Assembly: GCF_001025195.1 (NCBI RefSeq)
Contig: NZ_AP012325.1
Span: forward strand, 1,488,001 to 1,552,000
Length of the DNA: 64,000 nucleotides
From: Bifidobacterium catenulatum DSM 16992 = JCM 1194 = LMG 11043
Lineage (GTDB): Bacteria > Actinomycetota > Actinomycetes > Actinomycetales > Bifidobacteriaceae
Reading direction: 5' to 3'
The translations under genes and the position numbers were made by a program. This document shows positions 36,325-45,663 of this stretch, one piece after another (the stretch's first letter is position 1; the number at the start of each line of letters is the position of its first letter). A model generated the notes under the pieces. The model had not been told where the DNA came from, made no database searches, and worked only from the letters and a program-made list of their open reading frames with translations.

Positions 36325-37335
36325 CTATTTCGCCGGAACGAAACTGTCACGCACCACCAATGACGTCGACAGATACGCATGCTGGCGAATCGTGCGCTTG
36401 CCGGAAATGGCGTCGCCCAATGCCAAGGTCGCCACACGCGCAAGCTCGTTCTGATCGATGGAGAAGGTACTCAACGGCGGTGAGGTCAACTGCGAAATCG
36501 TCTGATTGTTGATGCTGATCACGCTGATGTCGCGCGGCACCAGCACGCCGACCGCATTGAACGCCTGCAGCACGCCCACCGCAATCACATCGGCGGCGAC
36601 AATCACGGCATCCGGCAGCACACCATTATGGTCATGCACGAACCGCTCCCCCAAAGCACGTCCGTTACTCACCGTGAACAGTCCGTCGGAATACACGAGC
36701 CCGTCCGACTGAATGCCGAAACGTCTCGTTTCACGGCGGAAATACGTAGCGCGGTTCTCCTCATCGACCTCATAGAAGTTCATCAGGCAGCCCTTGCCGC
36801 CAATAAACCCGACACGCTTCATGCCCTTGGCCGCACACGCCGCAACCGCATCATGTATGGTCTGCTGCAAATCAGGTTGCACGGAATCAAACAGATTCGG
36901 CGCCGGATTCACATCAATGAACACGCCATATGGCATGGCTTCATGCAACCGCCCCAAGTCCTTTTCACTAATTCGGTCAGCGCCGATCGCCATGAAGCCG
37001 TCGAATTTGGAACTGCGCGCAATCATGTCATCAAGGTCGTGGAACACCGTCATTTCCATGCGTTGTTGCTCAGCATTGCGTTCGAGCGCTGAACGCAAAT
37101 CAGTGTAATAGGAGTCACGCAACGCTTCTTCAGACTCCTCATTATCAAGCAATGCGACCTTGTGAGGAACGACGATGCGTTTGGTCTGCATGCTGTAGCC
37201 GAGATCTTCGCTTGCCTGAATGATCTTACGACGCGTCCCCTCACGCACGGAAAGGGTGGGATCCCCATTCAGAAGTCGAGACACCGTAGCTTGAGAAAAC
37301 CCGGTACGCTGCGCAATTTCTTTAATCGTCGCCAT
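36325..37335 (-). CDS. LacI-family transcriptional regulator
   Basis: A 336-residue LacI regulator with the N-terminal helix-turn-helix 'TIKEIAQRTGFSQATVSRLL' and hinge 'KIIQASEDLGYSM', then a periplasmic-binding-like sugar domain. GGAGAGCG precedes the ATG. No sugar gene is directly adjacent, since ileS lies downstream and a small ORF upstream. The ligand is unknown; sequence style is close to the GalR/EbgR group. The palindrome 20 bp upstream suggests autoregulation. Confidence 0.92.
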   Translation of the reverse strand: MATIKEIAQRTGFSQATVSRLLNGDPTLSVREGTRRKIIQASEDLGYSMQTKRIVVPHKVALLDNEESEEALRDSYYTDLRSALERNAEQQRMEMTVFHDLDDMIARSSKFDGFMAIGADRISEKDLGRLHEAMPYGVFIDVNPAPNLFDSVQPDLQQTIHDAVAACAAKGMKRVGFIGGKGCLMNFYEVDEENRATYFRRETRRFGIQSDGLVYSDGLFTVSNGRALGERFVHDHNGVLPDAVIVAADVIAVGVLQAFNAVGVLVPRDISVISINNQTISQLTSPPLSTFSIDQNELARVATLALGDAISGKRTIRQHAYLSTSLVVRDSFVPAK

Positions 37336-37353
37336 GTCTCGCTCTCCAATTTA

Positions 37354-37366
37354 GTAAATCGTTTAC
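37354..37366. promoter_or_regulatory. Putative LacI operator
   Basis: GTAAA-TCG-TTTAC, a 13-bp inverted repeat, lies 19 bp upstream of the lacI-family start. Its CG-centred form with TTTAC half-sites is common for LacI-family sites. Confidence 0.6.
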
Positions 37367-37475
37367 CTCATGAAAGAATAGCCTATTATTGAAATAACGA
37401 CAAACCAAGCAAGATTCGCGCAACGATTACGCAAGCCAATTATAATCGTTGTTCGTGCAGCAGTCTCATGAACGT

Positions 37476-37661
37476 ATGATGGAACATCCTTCGCCGAAGG
37501 CAGGCTGGCCGCAGCCGAATACCATGCATGCCAAAGGCAATATGAAATCCCTTGCTTCAAAATCGCAATTTCAAAGCAAGGGATTTTCCAGAGGATCCAT
37601 GCCGTTCAAGGCCACCGGCCATAAGGGCGGTATCAGCCGACAGGGCTCGAAGCGCGGCTAG
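37476..37661 (+). CDS. Small basic hypothetical protein
   Basis: A 61-residue Lys/Arg/Gly/Ser-rich ORF ending 'GHKGGISRQGSKRG'. A consensus TATAAT at 37441-37446 lies 30 bp before the ATG, but no ribosome site is obvious and a long inverted repeat (37545-37586) runs through the middle. It may be a real small cytoplasmic protein or a chance ORF over an RNA structure. I do not recognise a family. Confidence 0.35.
   Translation: MMEHPSPKAGWPQPNTMHAKGNMKSLASKSQFQSKGFSRGSMPFKATGHKGGISRQGSKRG
37545..37586. repeat. Inverted repeat, 13-bp perfect arms
   Basis: AAATCCCTTGCTT (37545-37557) is repeated inverted at 37574-37586 around a 16-nt centre with a further short AAA/TTT pairing. It lies inside the small ORF. 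It resembles a terminator stem but has only a short T-run. Confidence 0.7.
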
Positions 37662-37708
37662 TGTAGCTAGCGTGTGCTCGCATCGCTCCAATTCAGGAGA
37701 CTATTCGA

Positions 37709-39757
37709 CTATTCGAGTTCTACGGCACCTGTGTAGAGCTGGTAGTACTCGCCCTTCTGTGCGATGAGCTCGTCATGCGAGCCGCGTTCGATGATGCGGC
37801 CATGGTCGAGCACCATGATCACGTCGGAATTGCGCACGGTGGACAGGCGGTGTGCGATCACGAACACGGTACGACCCTTCATGAGGTTATCCATACCGGC
37901 CTGCACCACTTCCTCGGTACGGGTGTCGATGGACGAAGTAGCCTCGTCGAGGATCATGGCCGGCGGATCGGCCACGGCTGCACGAGCGATGGAGATCAGC
38001 TGACGCTGGCCCTGAGACAGACCAGAACCATCACCTTCGAGCACGGTCTGGTAGCCGTTGGGCAGCATGCGGATGAAGCCGTCGGCGTTCGTAAGCTTCG
38101 CAGCGGCAATGCATTCCTCGTCAGTGGCGTCGAGCCGACCGTAACGGATGTTGTCCATCACCGTGCCTGTGAACAGATTCACGTCCTGCAGCACCACACC
38201 CAGCGAACGACGCAGATCCGGCTTGCGGATGCCCTTGACGGAAATGCCGTCGTACAGAATCATGCCGTCTTGAATGTCATAGAAACGGTTGATCAGGTTA
38301 GTCACCGTGGTCTTACCGGCACCCGTGGCACCGACCAATGCGATCTTCTGCCCGGGCTTGGCGAACCAAGTGATGTCATGCAGCACCGGCTTGTTGGGAT
38401 TGTAGCCGAAGGTCACGTCGGTGAAGCGCACATCGCCCTGCAGCAGGGTGAGGCGTCCATCCGGCGAAGTGATAGCGGTTTCACGGGCCTTCATCGCTAC
38501 TTCTGCAGCACGCGGGCTCAAGGACTGCGCGGCCTTGAGCGAACGAGTGCCATCGTCGCCCTCCTCGCGCTTCCACGCCCAGTGACCGGTTTCATGGTCG
38601 ACTTCGGTCATGGTGCGGCCGTCTTCGCCGAGTTCCACATTCACCAAGGTCACGGAACCGTCGTCATCTTCCGGCTGTTCGTCCATGAGCGCGAAGATAC
38701 GGGATGCGCCGGCGAGCGCCATCATCACCATGTTGAACTGCATGGACACCTGACCGAGCGGGTTCACGAAGGAACGAGACAGCGTCAGCAGAGAGACGAG
38801 CGTGCCCAAGGTGAGCTGTCCGGCCCCGGACAGGCCGAAGTTGCCGAGTCCGGAAATCGCCGCGAATCCGCCAAAGATTGCAAGCAGAATGTAGAGCAGA
38901 TAGCCCATGTTGCCGACGATCGGCATAGTCACATTGCCCCACGTGTTCGCTTCGGCGGAAGCTTCGAAGAGTTCTTCGTTCTTCTTGTCGAAAGTGGTTT
39001 GGGTGGCGTCCTCATGGTTGAAGACCTTGATGACCTTCTGGCCGTTGACCGCTTCTTCCACGAATGCGTTCACATCGCCGATGGCGATCTGCTGCTTGAC
39101 GAAGTAACGTCCGGAACGGGAAACGACCTTGCGCACCACCACGAACAGAATTACGGTGAATGCGAGCACAAAAATAGTGACAGGCACCGACAGCCACAGC
39201 ATCGACACGAGCGCCGCAAGCGCGGACACCGCGGACGAGAACATTTGCGGGAACGATTGGCTGATGGCCTGGCGCAATGTGTCGGTGTCGTTGGTGTAAC
39301 GGCTCATGATGTCACCGTGTTCGTTGGTATCGAAATAACGGATCGGCAAGGTCTGCTGGTGAGCGAACATGTCGTCGCGGATCTTCTTCAATGTGCCCTG
39401 TTCCACGGCGACGATGATCCACTGCCATAGCCAGCTGCAGAAAATGCCGGCTGCATACAGGCATGCCATGAGTGTCAGCGCACGCAACAGCGGCATCCAG
39501 TCAGGGTTGGTGGCACCAACCATGGGCAGAATGTAGGTGTCGATCAGCGACTGCAGGAACAGTGACGATCCGGCCTGCGCTGCGGCTCCGACAAGAATGC
39601 ACACTACTACGAGCGCCACGCGCCACTTGTATTGGAAGATGTAGCCGAAAATACGCTTGGTGGTGCCCGGTGCGGCTTTCTGCATTGGTGGCTTCGGCTG
39701 TTTGCTGGCCACGTTGTTGTTTTCCTTGGATTTCAATGCGGAAGTTTGTTCAGTCAT
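37709..39757 (-). CDS. ABC exporter half-transporter, canonical NBD partner
   Basis: A 682-residue fused membrane-ATPase ABC exporter. Six TM helices fill residues 40-330. The ATPase has 'LVGATGAGKTTVTNLINR', 'LSQGQRQLISIARA' and 'MILDEATSSID', so its catalytic Glu is intact. An unusual 60-residue acidic insert lies between the TMD and NBD. It pairs with the upstream ABC gene 13 bp away to form a heterodimeric multidrug-type exporter. AAAGGAGG precedes the ATG at 39757. Confidence 0.92.
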   Translation of the reverse strand: MTEQTSALKSKENNNVASKQPKPPMQKAAPGTTKRIFGYIFQYKWRVALVVVCILVGAAAQAGSSLFLQSLIDTYILPMVGATNPDWMPLLRALTLMACLYAAGIFCSWLWQWIIVAVEQGTLKKIRDDMFAHQQTLPIRYFDTNEHGDIMSRYTNDTDTLRQAISQSFPQMFSSAVSALAALVSMLWLSVPVTIFVLAFTVILFVVVRKVVSRSGRYFVKQQIAIGDVNAFVEEAVNGQKVIKVFNHEDATQTTFDKKNEELFEASAEANTWGNVTMPIVGNMGYLLYILLAIFGGFAAISGLGNFGLSGAGQLTLGTLVSLLTLSRSFVNPLGQVSMQFNMVMMALAGASRIFALMDEQPEDDDGSVTLVNVELGEDGRTMTEVDHETGHWAWKREEGDDGTRSLKAAQSLSPRAAEVAMKARETAITSPDGRLTLLQGDVRFTDVTFGYNPNKPVLHDITWFAKPGQKIALVGATGAGKTTVTNLINRFYDIQDGMILYDGISVKGIRKPDLRRSLGVVLQDVNLFTGTVMDNIRYGRLDATDEECIAAAKLTNADGFIRMLPNGYQTVLEGDGSGLSQGQRQLISIARAAVADPPAMILDEATSSIDTRTEEVVQAGMDNLMKGRTVFVIAHRLSTVRNSDVIMVLDHGRIIERGSHDELIAQKGEYYQLYTGAVELE

Positions 39758-39770
39758 CTGTTGCCTCCTT

Positions 39771-41582
39771 TCACTGCAGTTCCTCAGGTTGAGCCTGATT
39801 CTTGGTTTGCGATTCGTAGATGGAACGGTATTCGTCGCAGTTTTCGAGCAGTTGTTCATGCGTGCCGGCTGCCATGATGCGACCGTGGTCCATGACGAGA
39901 ATCATGTCGGATTCCTGCACAGAGGCCACACGCTGGGCGATGATGATCTTCGTGGTGTCGGGAATCTCATGATGGAATGCGGTACGAATCAGCTGATCGG
40001 TTTTGGTGTCGACCGCGGATGTAGAATCGTCGAGGATCAGGATTTTCGGCTTTTTCAGCAACGCACGCGCAATGCACAGACGCTGGCGCTGGCCGCCGGA
40101 AACGTTGGTACCGCCCTGTTCGATGTACGTATCGTACTTATCGGGGAATTCCTGAATGAAGCCGTCAGCCTGCGCAAGCTGGCACGCGTGGCGAATCTCT
40201 TCATCAGTGGCGTTTGGATTGCCCCAACGCAGATTTTCGGCAATGGTTCCGGAGAAGAGCACGTTCTTTTGCAACACCATGGCAACCTGATCACGCAATA
40301 CTTCCAAATCGTAATCACGCACATCCACGCCGCCGACCTTCAGCGAACCTTCGGTCACGTCATACAAACGTGGCACAAGCTGCACCAGACTGGACTTTGC
40401 GGAACCGGTGCCGCCGACGATGCCGATGGTCATGCCGGAACGAATCTTGAAATCAATATCGTCAAGCACCGGCTTTTCGGAAGTGGCGGAATAACGGAAG
40501 GTGACATGGTCGAAATCGATATCGCCATTCTTTACTTCCTTGACTGGATTAGCCGGATTCGTAACCGTGCTTTCCTCGTTCAGCACCTGGCAGATACGTT
40601 CGGCGGAAGCCTGCGAAATAATGCACATCACGAAAATCATGGAAAGCATCATCATAGCCATGAGGATCTGCATGGCGTAAGTGACCAGTGCGGTCAGATC
40701 GCCGGTGGTCAAGCCTAGGGCTGCATTGTTGCCGGACGCCACGATCTGCCGGGCGCCCATCCATGCGATGAGCAGCATGGACACGTACACGCACAGCATC
40801 ATAAGCGGATTGTTGAAGCTCATAATGCGTTCGGCCTTGGTAAAGTCCTTGAAGATGCGCTGCGAAATGCGGTTGAACTTTTCGGTTTCATGGCTTTCGC
40901 GATTGTAGGACTTGACCACGCGGATGCCCTGCAGGTTCTCGTCGACCACGTTATTGAGCTTGTCGTATGTGTGGAACACACGCTCGAACACCGGGTGCAC
41001 CAGCACCGCCAGGCCACACAAGCCGATGGCGAGCACCGGAATGCAGGCGAGGAACACCAAAGAGATGGATGGGCTGATGCGGAAGGAGAAGATCCACGCC
41101 ACAATCACCATGATCGGAGCGCGCACACCCATGCGGATAATCATCGAATACGCGTTCTGCAGGTTGGTCACATCGGTGGTCAGTCGTGTGATGATCGAAC
41201 CGGTGGAGAAACGGTCGATATTGGTGAAGCTGTAACCTTGCACCTTCTCAAACTGATCGTGACGCAGATTCTTCGCGAATCCGGCACCTGCGATAGCCGA
41301 GAACTTTCCAGCCAAAAAGCCGGATGTCAGCGAGACTACCGAGCAAATCAACAGAATCAAGCCGAATTTCAAAATCGCCGGCATGCTGCCACCGCTGATG
41401 CCCTCATCAATCAGCGATGCCATGACAGTCGGAATAAGGATTTCCAGCACGCTTTCCACGGCTACGAATGCCGGGGAGAGCAGACTGACTTTTTTGTATT
41501 CGCGCAGGGATTTGCCCAGTGTGCGAATGACATGCTGCTTTGGTTTCGGCGTTGCGGACGCCGTTGCGTTTGCCGTTGTCAC
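39771..41582 (-). CDS. ABC exporter half-transporter, degenerate NBD partner
   Basis: A 603-residue ABC exporter subunit from a GTG start after GGAAAGGG. The TMD spans about residues 30-320. The ATPase motifs are altered: Walker A reads 'GGTGSAKSSLVQLVPR' (A for the second G), and Walker B ends 'LILDDSTSAVD', with Asp in place of the catalytic Glu. Heterodimeric drug exporters (LmrCD, BmrCD type) normally carry one such non-canonical site. The signature 'VSGGQRQR' is intact. It is the second gene of a marR-abc-abc unit. Confidence 0.92.
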   Translation of the reverse strand: MTTANATASATPKPKQHVIRTLGKSLREYKKVSLLSPAFVAVESVLEILIPTVMASLIDEGISGGSMPAILKFGLILLICSVVSLTSGFLAGKFSAIAGAGFAKNLRHDQFEKVQGYSFTNIDRFSTGSIITRLTTDVTNLQNAYSMIIRMGVRAPIMVIVAWIFSFRISPSISLVFLACIPVLAIGLCGLAVLVHPVFERVFHTYDKLNNVVDENLQGIRVVKSYNRESHETEKFNRISQRIFKDFTKAERIMSFNNPLMMLCVYVSMLLIAWMGARQIVASGNNAALGLTTGDLTALVTYAMQILMAMMMLSMIFVMCIISQASAERICQVLNEESTVTNPANPVKEVKNGDIDFDHVTFRYSATSEKPVLDDIDFKIRSGMTIGIVGGTGSAKSSLVQLVPRLYDVTEGSLKVGGVDVRDYDLEVLRDQVAMVLQKNVLFSGTIAENLRWGNPNATDEEIRHACQLAQADGFIQEFPDKYDTYIEQGGTNVSGGQRQRLCIARALLKKPKILILDDSTSAVDTKTDQLIRTAFHHEIPDTTKIIIAQRVASVQESDMILVMDHGRIMAAGTHEQLLENCDEYRSIYESQTKNQAQPEELQ

Positions 41583-41620
41583 TACTTGCCCTTTCCTTTT
41601 ATTTTTACCTATGACGTGTG

Positions 41621-42334
41621 TTACTTGCGATTGCGCGCGATCGCCATTTCCTGCGATATCCGCAGTACGTGCGAGACATACTCATCACGAGCATCGCGAT
41701 TATTCGAGGCATAGTCATCGCATGTTTTTTGCGGAACCTGCGATTCTTGCGGAACCTGCGATTTGCTTGCGTCCTGTTCCTGTATTTCCAAACTTGGATA
41801 TCGACTTTCGTCTCCGATCAAACCTGTTTTCACCAGATTCGTCTGCATGACGTCGAGCACGTGCATGAATTGGCGGATCTGATCGTCTTCAAGGCCTTCC
41901 AGCAGGATTCGTTCCATGTTTTTCGCATTGTCGCGCAAGACTTCGGCGATATGCCTCGACTTGTCCGTCAACACGATTTTTTTCAGTCGTGCGTCGCGTT
42001 TCACCGGTTCGCGCGCGATCAGGCCCTTCTGTTCCATCAGCCCCAGCACCCGGCATGATGTGGATCGGGTCACGCCGAAACGTTGCTCGATGTCTTGAGG
42101 AAAGATTTCCTCGTTGTCATGCCGTGCGAGATACACGATGACGTCAACGTTGCCGTTGCTGATGTCTTCCGCCGCTTCAGGGCGGGTGACGCGCAGATAC
42201 CGGTTGACCACGTTGTGCAGCGAGCGAATGGCCACGCTGGGGGGCTTTGCCAAGCCGCTTTCCCAGACTTCGAAGAGTCGTGAGCCAGTCGGTTCCTTGT
42301 ATTGTTCGTTCGTCACTTCCGTCACAGCATACAT
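41621..42334 (-). CDS. MarR-family transcriptional regulator
   Basis: A 237-residue MarR regulator. The winged helix covers about residues 60-125 ('QDIEQRFGVTRSTSCRVLGL', 'LIAREPVKRDARLKKIVLT'). It has a long C-terminal tail with repeated 'SQVPQ' units. The ATG at 42334 lacks a ribosome site and lies within 10 bp of an operator/-10 region, so the mRNA may be leaderless; a GTG just inside is another option. It is upstream of and co-directional with the ABC exporter pair, which it most likely represses. Confidence 0.88.
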   Translation of the reverse strand: MYAVTEVTNEQYKEPTGSRLFEVWESGLAKPPSVAIRSLHNVVNRYLRVTRPEAAEDISNGNVDVIVYLARHDNEEIFPQDIEQRFGVTRSTSCRVLGLMEQKGLIAREPVKRDARLKKIVLTDKSRHIAEVLRDNAKNMERILLEGLEDDQIRQFMHVLDVMQTNLVKTGLIGDESRYPSLEIQEQDASKSQVPQESQVPQKTCDDYASNNRDARDEYVSHVLRISQEMAIARNRK

Positions 42335-42342
42335 AGTAAACC

Positions 42343-42371
42343 GTTGTATATACAACTGTTGCATATGCAAC
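42343..42371. promoter_or_regulatory. Double MarR operator
   Basis: Two perfect 14-bp palindromes, GTTGTATATACAAC (42343-42356) and GTTGCATATGCAAC (42358-42371), are separated by one base and lie just upstream of marR. Their central TATATA could be the -10 box. This is a likely autoregulatory site controlling the exporter operon. Confidence 0.85.
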
Positions 42372-42450
42372 AATTGGCATGTCGTACGTATCCGTTTGCC
42401 CTGAAAATCGTCATAAAGCAACAATCCCAGAGCAACCTTCCAACAATGCA

Positions 42451-42508
42451 AAGGCCGAGGAATCAGGTCCGCACCGGTTCAGAGTAACGGATCAGATTCC
42501 CCGACCTT
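42451..42508 (-). terminator. Terminator of the first GH3 gene
   Basis: AAGGCCGAGGAATC and GATTCCCCGACCTT pair fully as minus-strand RNA using G-U pairs, with a 30-nt loop. It lies just past the GH3 stop. The following T content is weak. Confidence 0.5.
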
Positions 42509-42528
42509 AAGTCTTGAATCCCGCGAAA

Positions 42529-44775
42529 CTACTTGGTGAGTTCAGCGTATTCGGCAAGCATGTATTCGAAGATCTGCTTGCCATCGGCACCCATCAGCAC
42601 CGACATGCTGTTGATCGGCATGGAGTCGAGGAACAGACGGGTCATGTCATTGTCGGGCACGATCGGCATGCGGCCGGCTTCACCTTCGGCACGCAGCTTC
42701 TCGAGCACCTTGGAACCGAGCGGATCCTTACGCCATTCCATGAAGTTGGACCACTCGGTGAGCGGCTGGGCCTTACCGTCGCCATCGAGCTCCACTACCG
42801 CGGAACCGGCGATGTCACGGCTGGACGTGCCGACTTCGATGGCGTATTCGCCGCTCTCCACATGCCAGTCGTTGAACTTCTCAGACCAGTAGGCGAAGGC
42901 GCGATCGTCGAGATCGAAGGAGACTTCGGCGGATTCGCCGGCTTTGAGGAACACCTTCTTGAAGCCTTTGAGCTCGTGCTTCGGGCGGGCCACGTCAGCC
43001 TTGCCAGGAGCCACGTACACCTGCACGGTTTCGGCGGCGTCAACGTTCGAGGTGTTCTTGACCACTGCGCTGACGGTTGCGGTGCAGGCACCGGTCTTGA
43101 CGGCCTTCACGTCGCTCACTTCGAACGTGGCGTAGCTCAAGCCGAAGCCGAACGGGTAGTCGACGGCCTTGTTGTAGGTGTCGTAATAGCGGTAGCCCAC
43201 AAACACGCCTTCGCCATAATCGACATGCCCCTCTTCACCCGGCCAGTTGATGGTGCTCGGATCGTCGTTGATGTCGAAGGGAATGGTCTGCGCAAGCTTG
43301 CCGGACGGGCTCACCTTGCCGAATAGCACGTCGGCGAGCGCCGGACCGCCAGACTGGCCGAGCAGCCAGGATTCGAGGATGCCCTTGGCGTTCTTGGCCC
43401 ATGGTGCCACGGTGACGACGGAGCCGTTGGAGAGTATGACCACAACGTTCTTGTTTTCGGCTGCGACGGCTTCGAGCAGTGCGATCTGCTTGGCCGGCAT
43501 GTCGAGGGTCTCACGGTCGAAGCCTTCGGATTCGGCCGCTTCAGGGAGCCCCAGGAACATGAGCACCACGTCGGCGCCCTTGGCAGCTTCGACGGCTTCG
43601 GTTTCGAGTGTTGGATCGGCCGGTTCGAGGTCGAGGGTGAATCCTGGGGCGAACTTGGCATCCACGCCGCGTTCGGTGAGGGCGTCAAGGAAGCTGGTCA
43701 TCTTGGTTGGGGTGATGTGCGAGGAGCCGCCGCCCTGGTAGCGCGGAGTACGTGCGAATTCGCCGATGACGGTGACCTTGGCATCGCCAGCGACTGGCAG
43801 AATGGCGTCATCGTTCTTGAGGAGCACCATGGATTCGACGGCGGCCTGATGTGCGACCTCATCGTGGGCTTCGATGTCGAAACGATAGTTTTCGACGCTC
43901 ATGGCTGCGCGGGTCTTGTTGACCAAGTCGATCATGCCTTGTGCCATGCGGTCGAGCTGTGCCGGCTGGATGCGGCCGTCGCGTGCGGCGTAGACGATTT
44001 GGTCGTCGGTGTAGCTTGGCGGCATTTCGAGGTTGAGGCCCGCATTGAGGGAGGCCACGCGGTCGTGGTCGGCGCCCCAGTCGCTCATGACGATACCTTG
44101 GAAGCCCCATTCGTCGCGCAGCACGTCGGTGAGTAGCCAGCGATTCTGGGCGGCATGCACGCCGTTGATGCAGTTGTATGCGCACATGATGGTCCACGGC
44201 TGGGCTTCCTTGACGATGTGTTCGAATGCCGGGAAGTAGATTTCGCGCAGCGCACGCTGGGAGATGTTGGCGCTGATGCGCAGCCGGTCGGTCTCCTGGC
44301 TGTTGGCGGCGAAATGCTTGAGCGAAGTGCCCACGCCCTTGGACTGCACGCCTGCGACGATGCCGACCGCCTCATGACCCGCCAGATACGGGTCTTCGGA
44401 CCAGTATTCGAAGCAGCGGCCGCCAAGCGGGTTGCGCTTGATGTTCACGCCGGGACCGAGAATTACGGCAACCTTCTCCTGAATGCATTCTTCGGCCATG
44501 GCTTCGCCGACCTGGTGGATGAGTTCCGGATTCCACGAGCTGGACAGGCCCGCGGCCGGCGGGAAGCAGGTGGCGGGCACGGAGTTGTTCAGATCGACTT
44601 CGCCGGTGGTGGCCGAGTTGGACTTGCGCAGGCCGTGGGGGCCGTCGGTGATCATATAGCCGGGAATGCCCTTGGCTTCAACGCCTTGCAGATGCCAAGC
44701 GTCGCCGCCGGAAGTTAGGGATGCCTTTTCTTCAAGCGTCAGGTCATTGACGGAAGGATAGGTGTTTTCGCTCAT
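42529..44775 (-). CDS. GH3 beta-glucosidase (cytoplasmic)
   Basis: A 748-residue glycoside hydrolase family 3 enzyme. The order is (alpha/beta)8 barrel, alpha/beta sandwich, fibronectin-III-like C-terminus. The nucleophile is Asp232 in 'GIVMSDWGADHDR'; 'GPGVNIKRNPLGGRCFEYWSED' and 'KHFAANSQETDR' are family signatures. No signal peptide is present, so it acts on imported beta-glucosides or beta-xylosides. A divergent TetR gene is 254 bp upstream with shared ACCGACCG-type sites, which suggests that regulator controls it. Confidence 0.93.
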   Translation of the reverse strand: MSENTYPSVNDLTLEEKASLTSGGDAWHLQGVEAKGIPGYMITDGPHGLRKSNSATTGEVDLNNSVPATCFPPAAGLSSSWNPELIHQVGEAMAEECIQEKVAVILGPGVNIKRNPLGGRCFEYWSEDPYLAGHEAVGIVAGVQSKGVGTSLKHFAANSQETDRLRISANISQRALREIYFPAFEHIVKEAQPWTIMCAYNCINGVHAAQNRWLLTDVLRDEWGFQGIVMSDWGADHDRVASLNAGLNLEMPPSYTDDQIVYAARDGRIQPAQLDRMAQGMIDLVNKTRAAMSVENYRFDIEAHDEVAHQAAVESMVLLKNDDAILPVAGDAKVTVIGEFARTPRYQGGGSSHITPTKMTSFLDALTERGVDAKFAPGFTLDLEPADPTLETEAVEAAKGADVVLMFLGLPEAAESEGFDRETLDMPAKQIALLEAVAAENKNVVVILSNGSVVTVAPWAKNAKGILESWLLGQSGGPALADVLFGKVSPSGKLAQTIPFDINDDPSTINWPGEEGHVDYGEGVFVGYRYYDTYNKAVDYPFGFGLSYATFEVSDVKAVKTGACTATVSAVVKNTSNVDAAETVQVYVAPGKADVARPKHELKGFKKVFLKAGESAEVSFDLDDRAFAYWSEKFNDWHVESGEYAIEVGTSSRDIAGSAVVELDGDGKAQPLTEWSNFMEWRKDPLGSKVLEKLRAEGEAGRMPIVPDNDMTRLFLDSMPINSMSVLMGADGKQIFEYMLAEYAELTK

Positions 44776-44813
44776 ACGTTCCTCTTTCGCATCGTTTTCT
44801 TGAGTTCGTATCG

Positions 44814-44935
44814 GTTAACCGGCCTGTGGAATCTCAACCCCGAAATCTTTACTAACCGGTCGGTAGGTACTTTATCAAAATCAACATCACAACACGCCAA
44901 TCATCTTTGAAAAATCAGTTAACCGACCGTAAAGT
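44814..44935. promoter_or_regulatory. Cluster of putative TetR operator sites
   Basis: TAACCG-type sites occur three times between the divergent GH3 and tetR genes: TTAACCGGCC near 44815, ACTAACCGGTCGGTAGGT at 44851-44868, and TTAACCGACCGTAAAGT at 44919-44935. The last two share ACCGACCG in opposite orientation. Confidence 0.55.
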
Positions 44936-45029
44936 AACTGCAGTATTTACGACTTGAGAGAAATGACGATTCATAAGCATTGCAGCGCACATGAATCGCC
45001 ATTCATGGAAGGCAAGAAAGGGAATCATC

Positions 45030-45608
45030 ATGGCCAACGAAGAAGTCGACCGAAGAGCGGCGATTCTCAATGCGGCCGTCGAACTGTTTGGAACGCTCGG
45101 CTATTACGGCACTTCCCTGCAGAAAATCGCCGATCGCGTAGGACTCACCAAGGCTGGCGTGCTGCATTATGTCGGCAGTAAGGAAGGACTGCTCACAGCC
45201 GCGCTGGACGAAGTCTACGATTCCGAAACGGAAGACATTCTTACCGACATAGTACGTGAGCCACGACCGTTGATCGCTGACATGTGGCGCAGAATCGTGG
45301 CGGTGAACGCACGCAGACCGATTCAGGTGCACATGTTTTCCACGTTGAGCGCCGAAGCGATCGACCCGAACCACCCCGCACACGAGTATTTCGCCAACCG
45401 CGAACTGCATAATGCCGACACCGCACTCAACATCCGTTGGCAAGTGCCTGAAGGTGTTGATACGCGTCGGCTGCTTAATGCGGGATTCGCCATGATGGAC
45501 GGCGTGCAGCTGCGTTGGCTGCGCACGCCCGGCCAGGACCTGAACGCCATGTGGGCGGAATGCGAAGACGCCCTGTTCCCCCTGCCCATGTGGGAGGGTT
45601 ACCGCTAA
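45030..45608 (+). CDS. TetR-family transcriptional regulator
   Basis: A 192-residue TetR regulator: helix-turn-helix 'TSLQKIADRVGLTKAGVLHYV' at about residues 27-47, and a C-terminal ligand domain ending 'LFPLPMWEGYR'. This ending is shared by the other TetR proteins in this window, marking one paralogous group of sugar-cluster regulators. ATG 45030 follows AAAGGGAA. Divergent to the GH3 gene and 55 bp before glycerate kinase. Confidence 0.92.
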   Translation: MANEEVDRRAAILNAAVELFGTLGYYGTSLQKIADRVGLTKAGVLHYVGSKEGLLTAALDEVYDSETEDILTDIVREPRPLIADMWRRIVAVNARRPIQVHMFSTLSAEAIDPNHPAHEYFANRELHNADTALNIRWQVPEGVDTRRLLNAGFAMMDGVQLRWLRTPGQDLNAMWAECEDALFPLPMWEGYR

Positions 45609-45663
45609 GCCTCTGCCCCGGCACTGCATTAATGTATAGATGCAGACGTAAAAGGAGGCATGT

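Noticed and set aside
37775..39430. 551-codon plus-strand ORF opposite the ABC exporter gene
   Set aside because: Antisense shadow; the minus-strand protein has clear ABC motifs.
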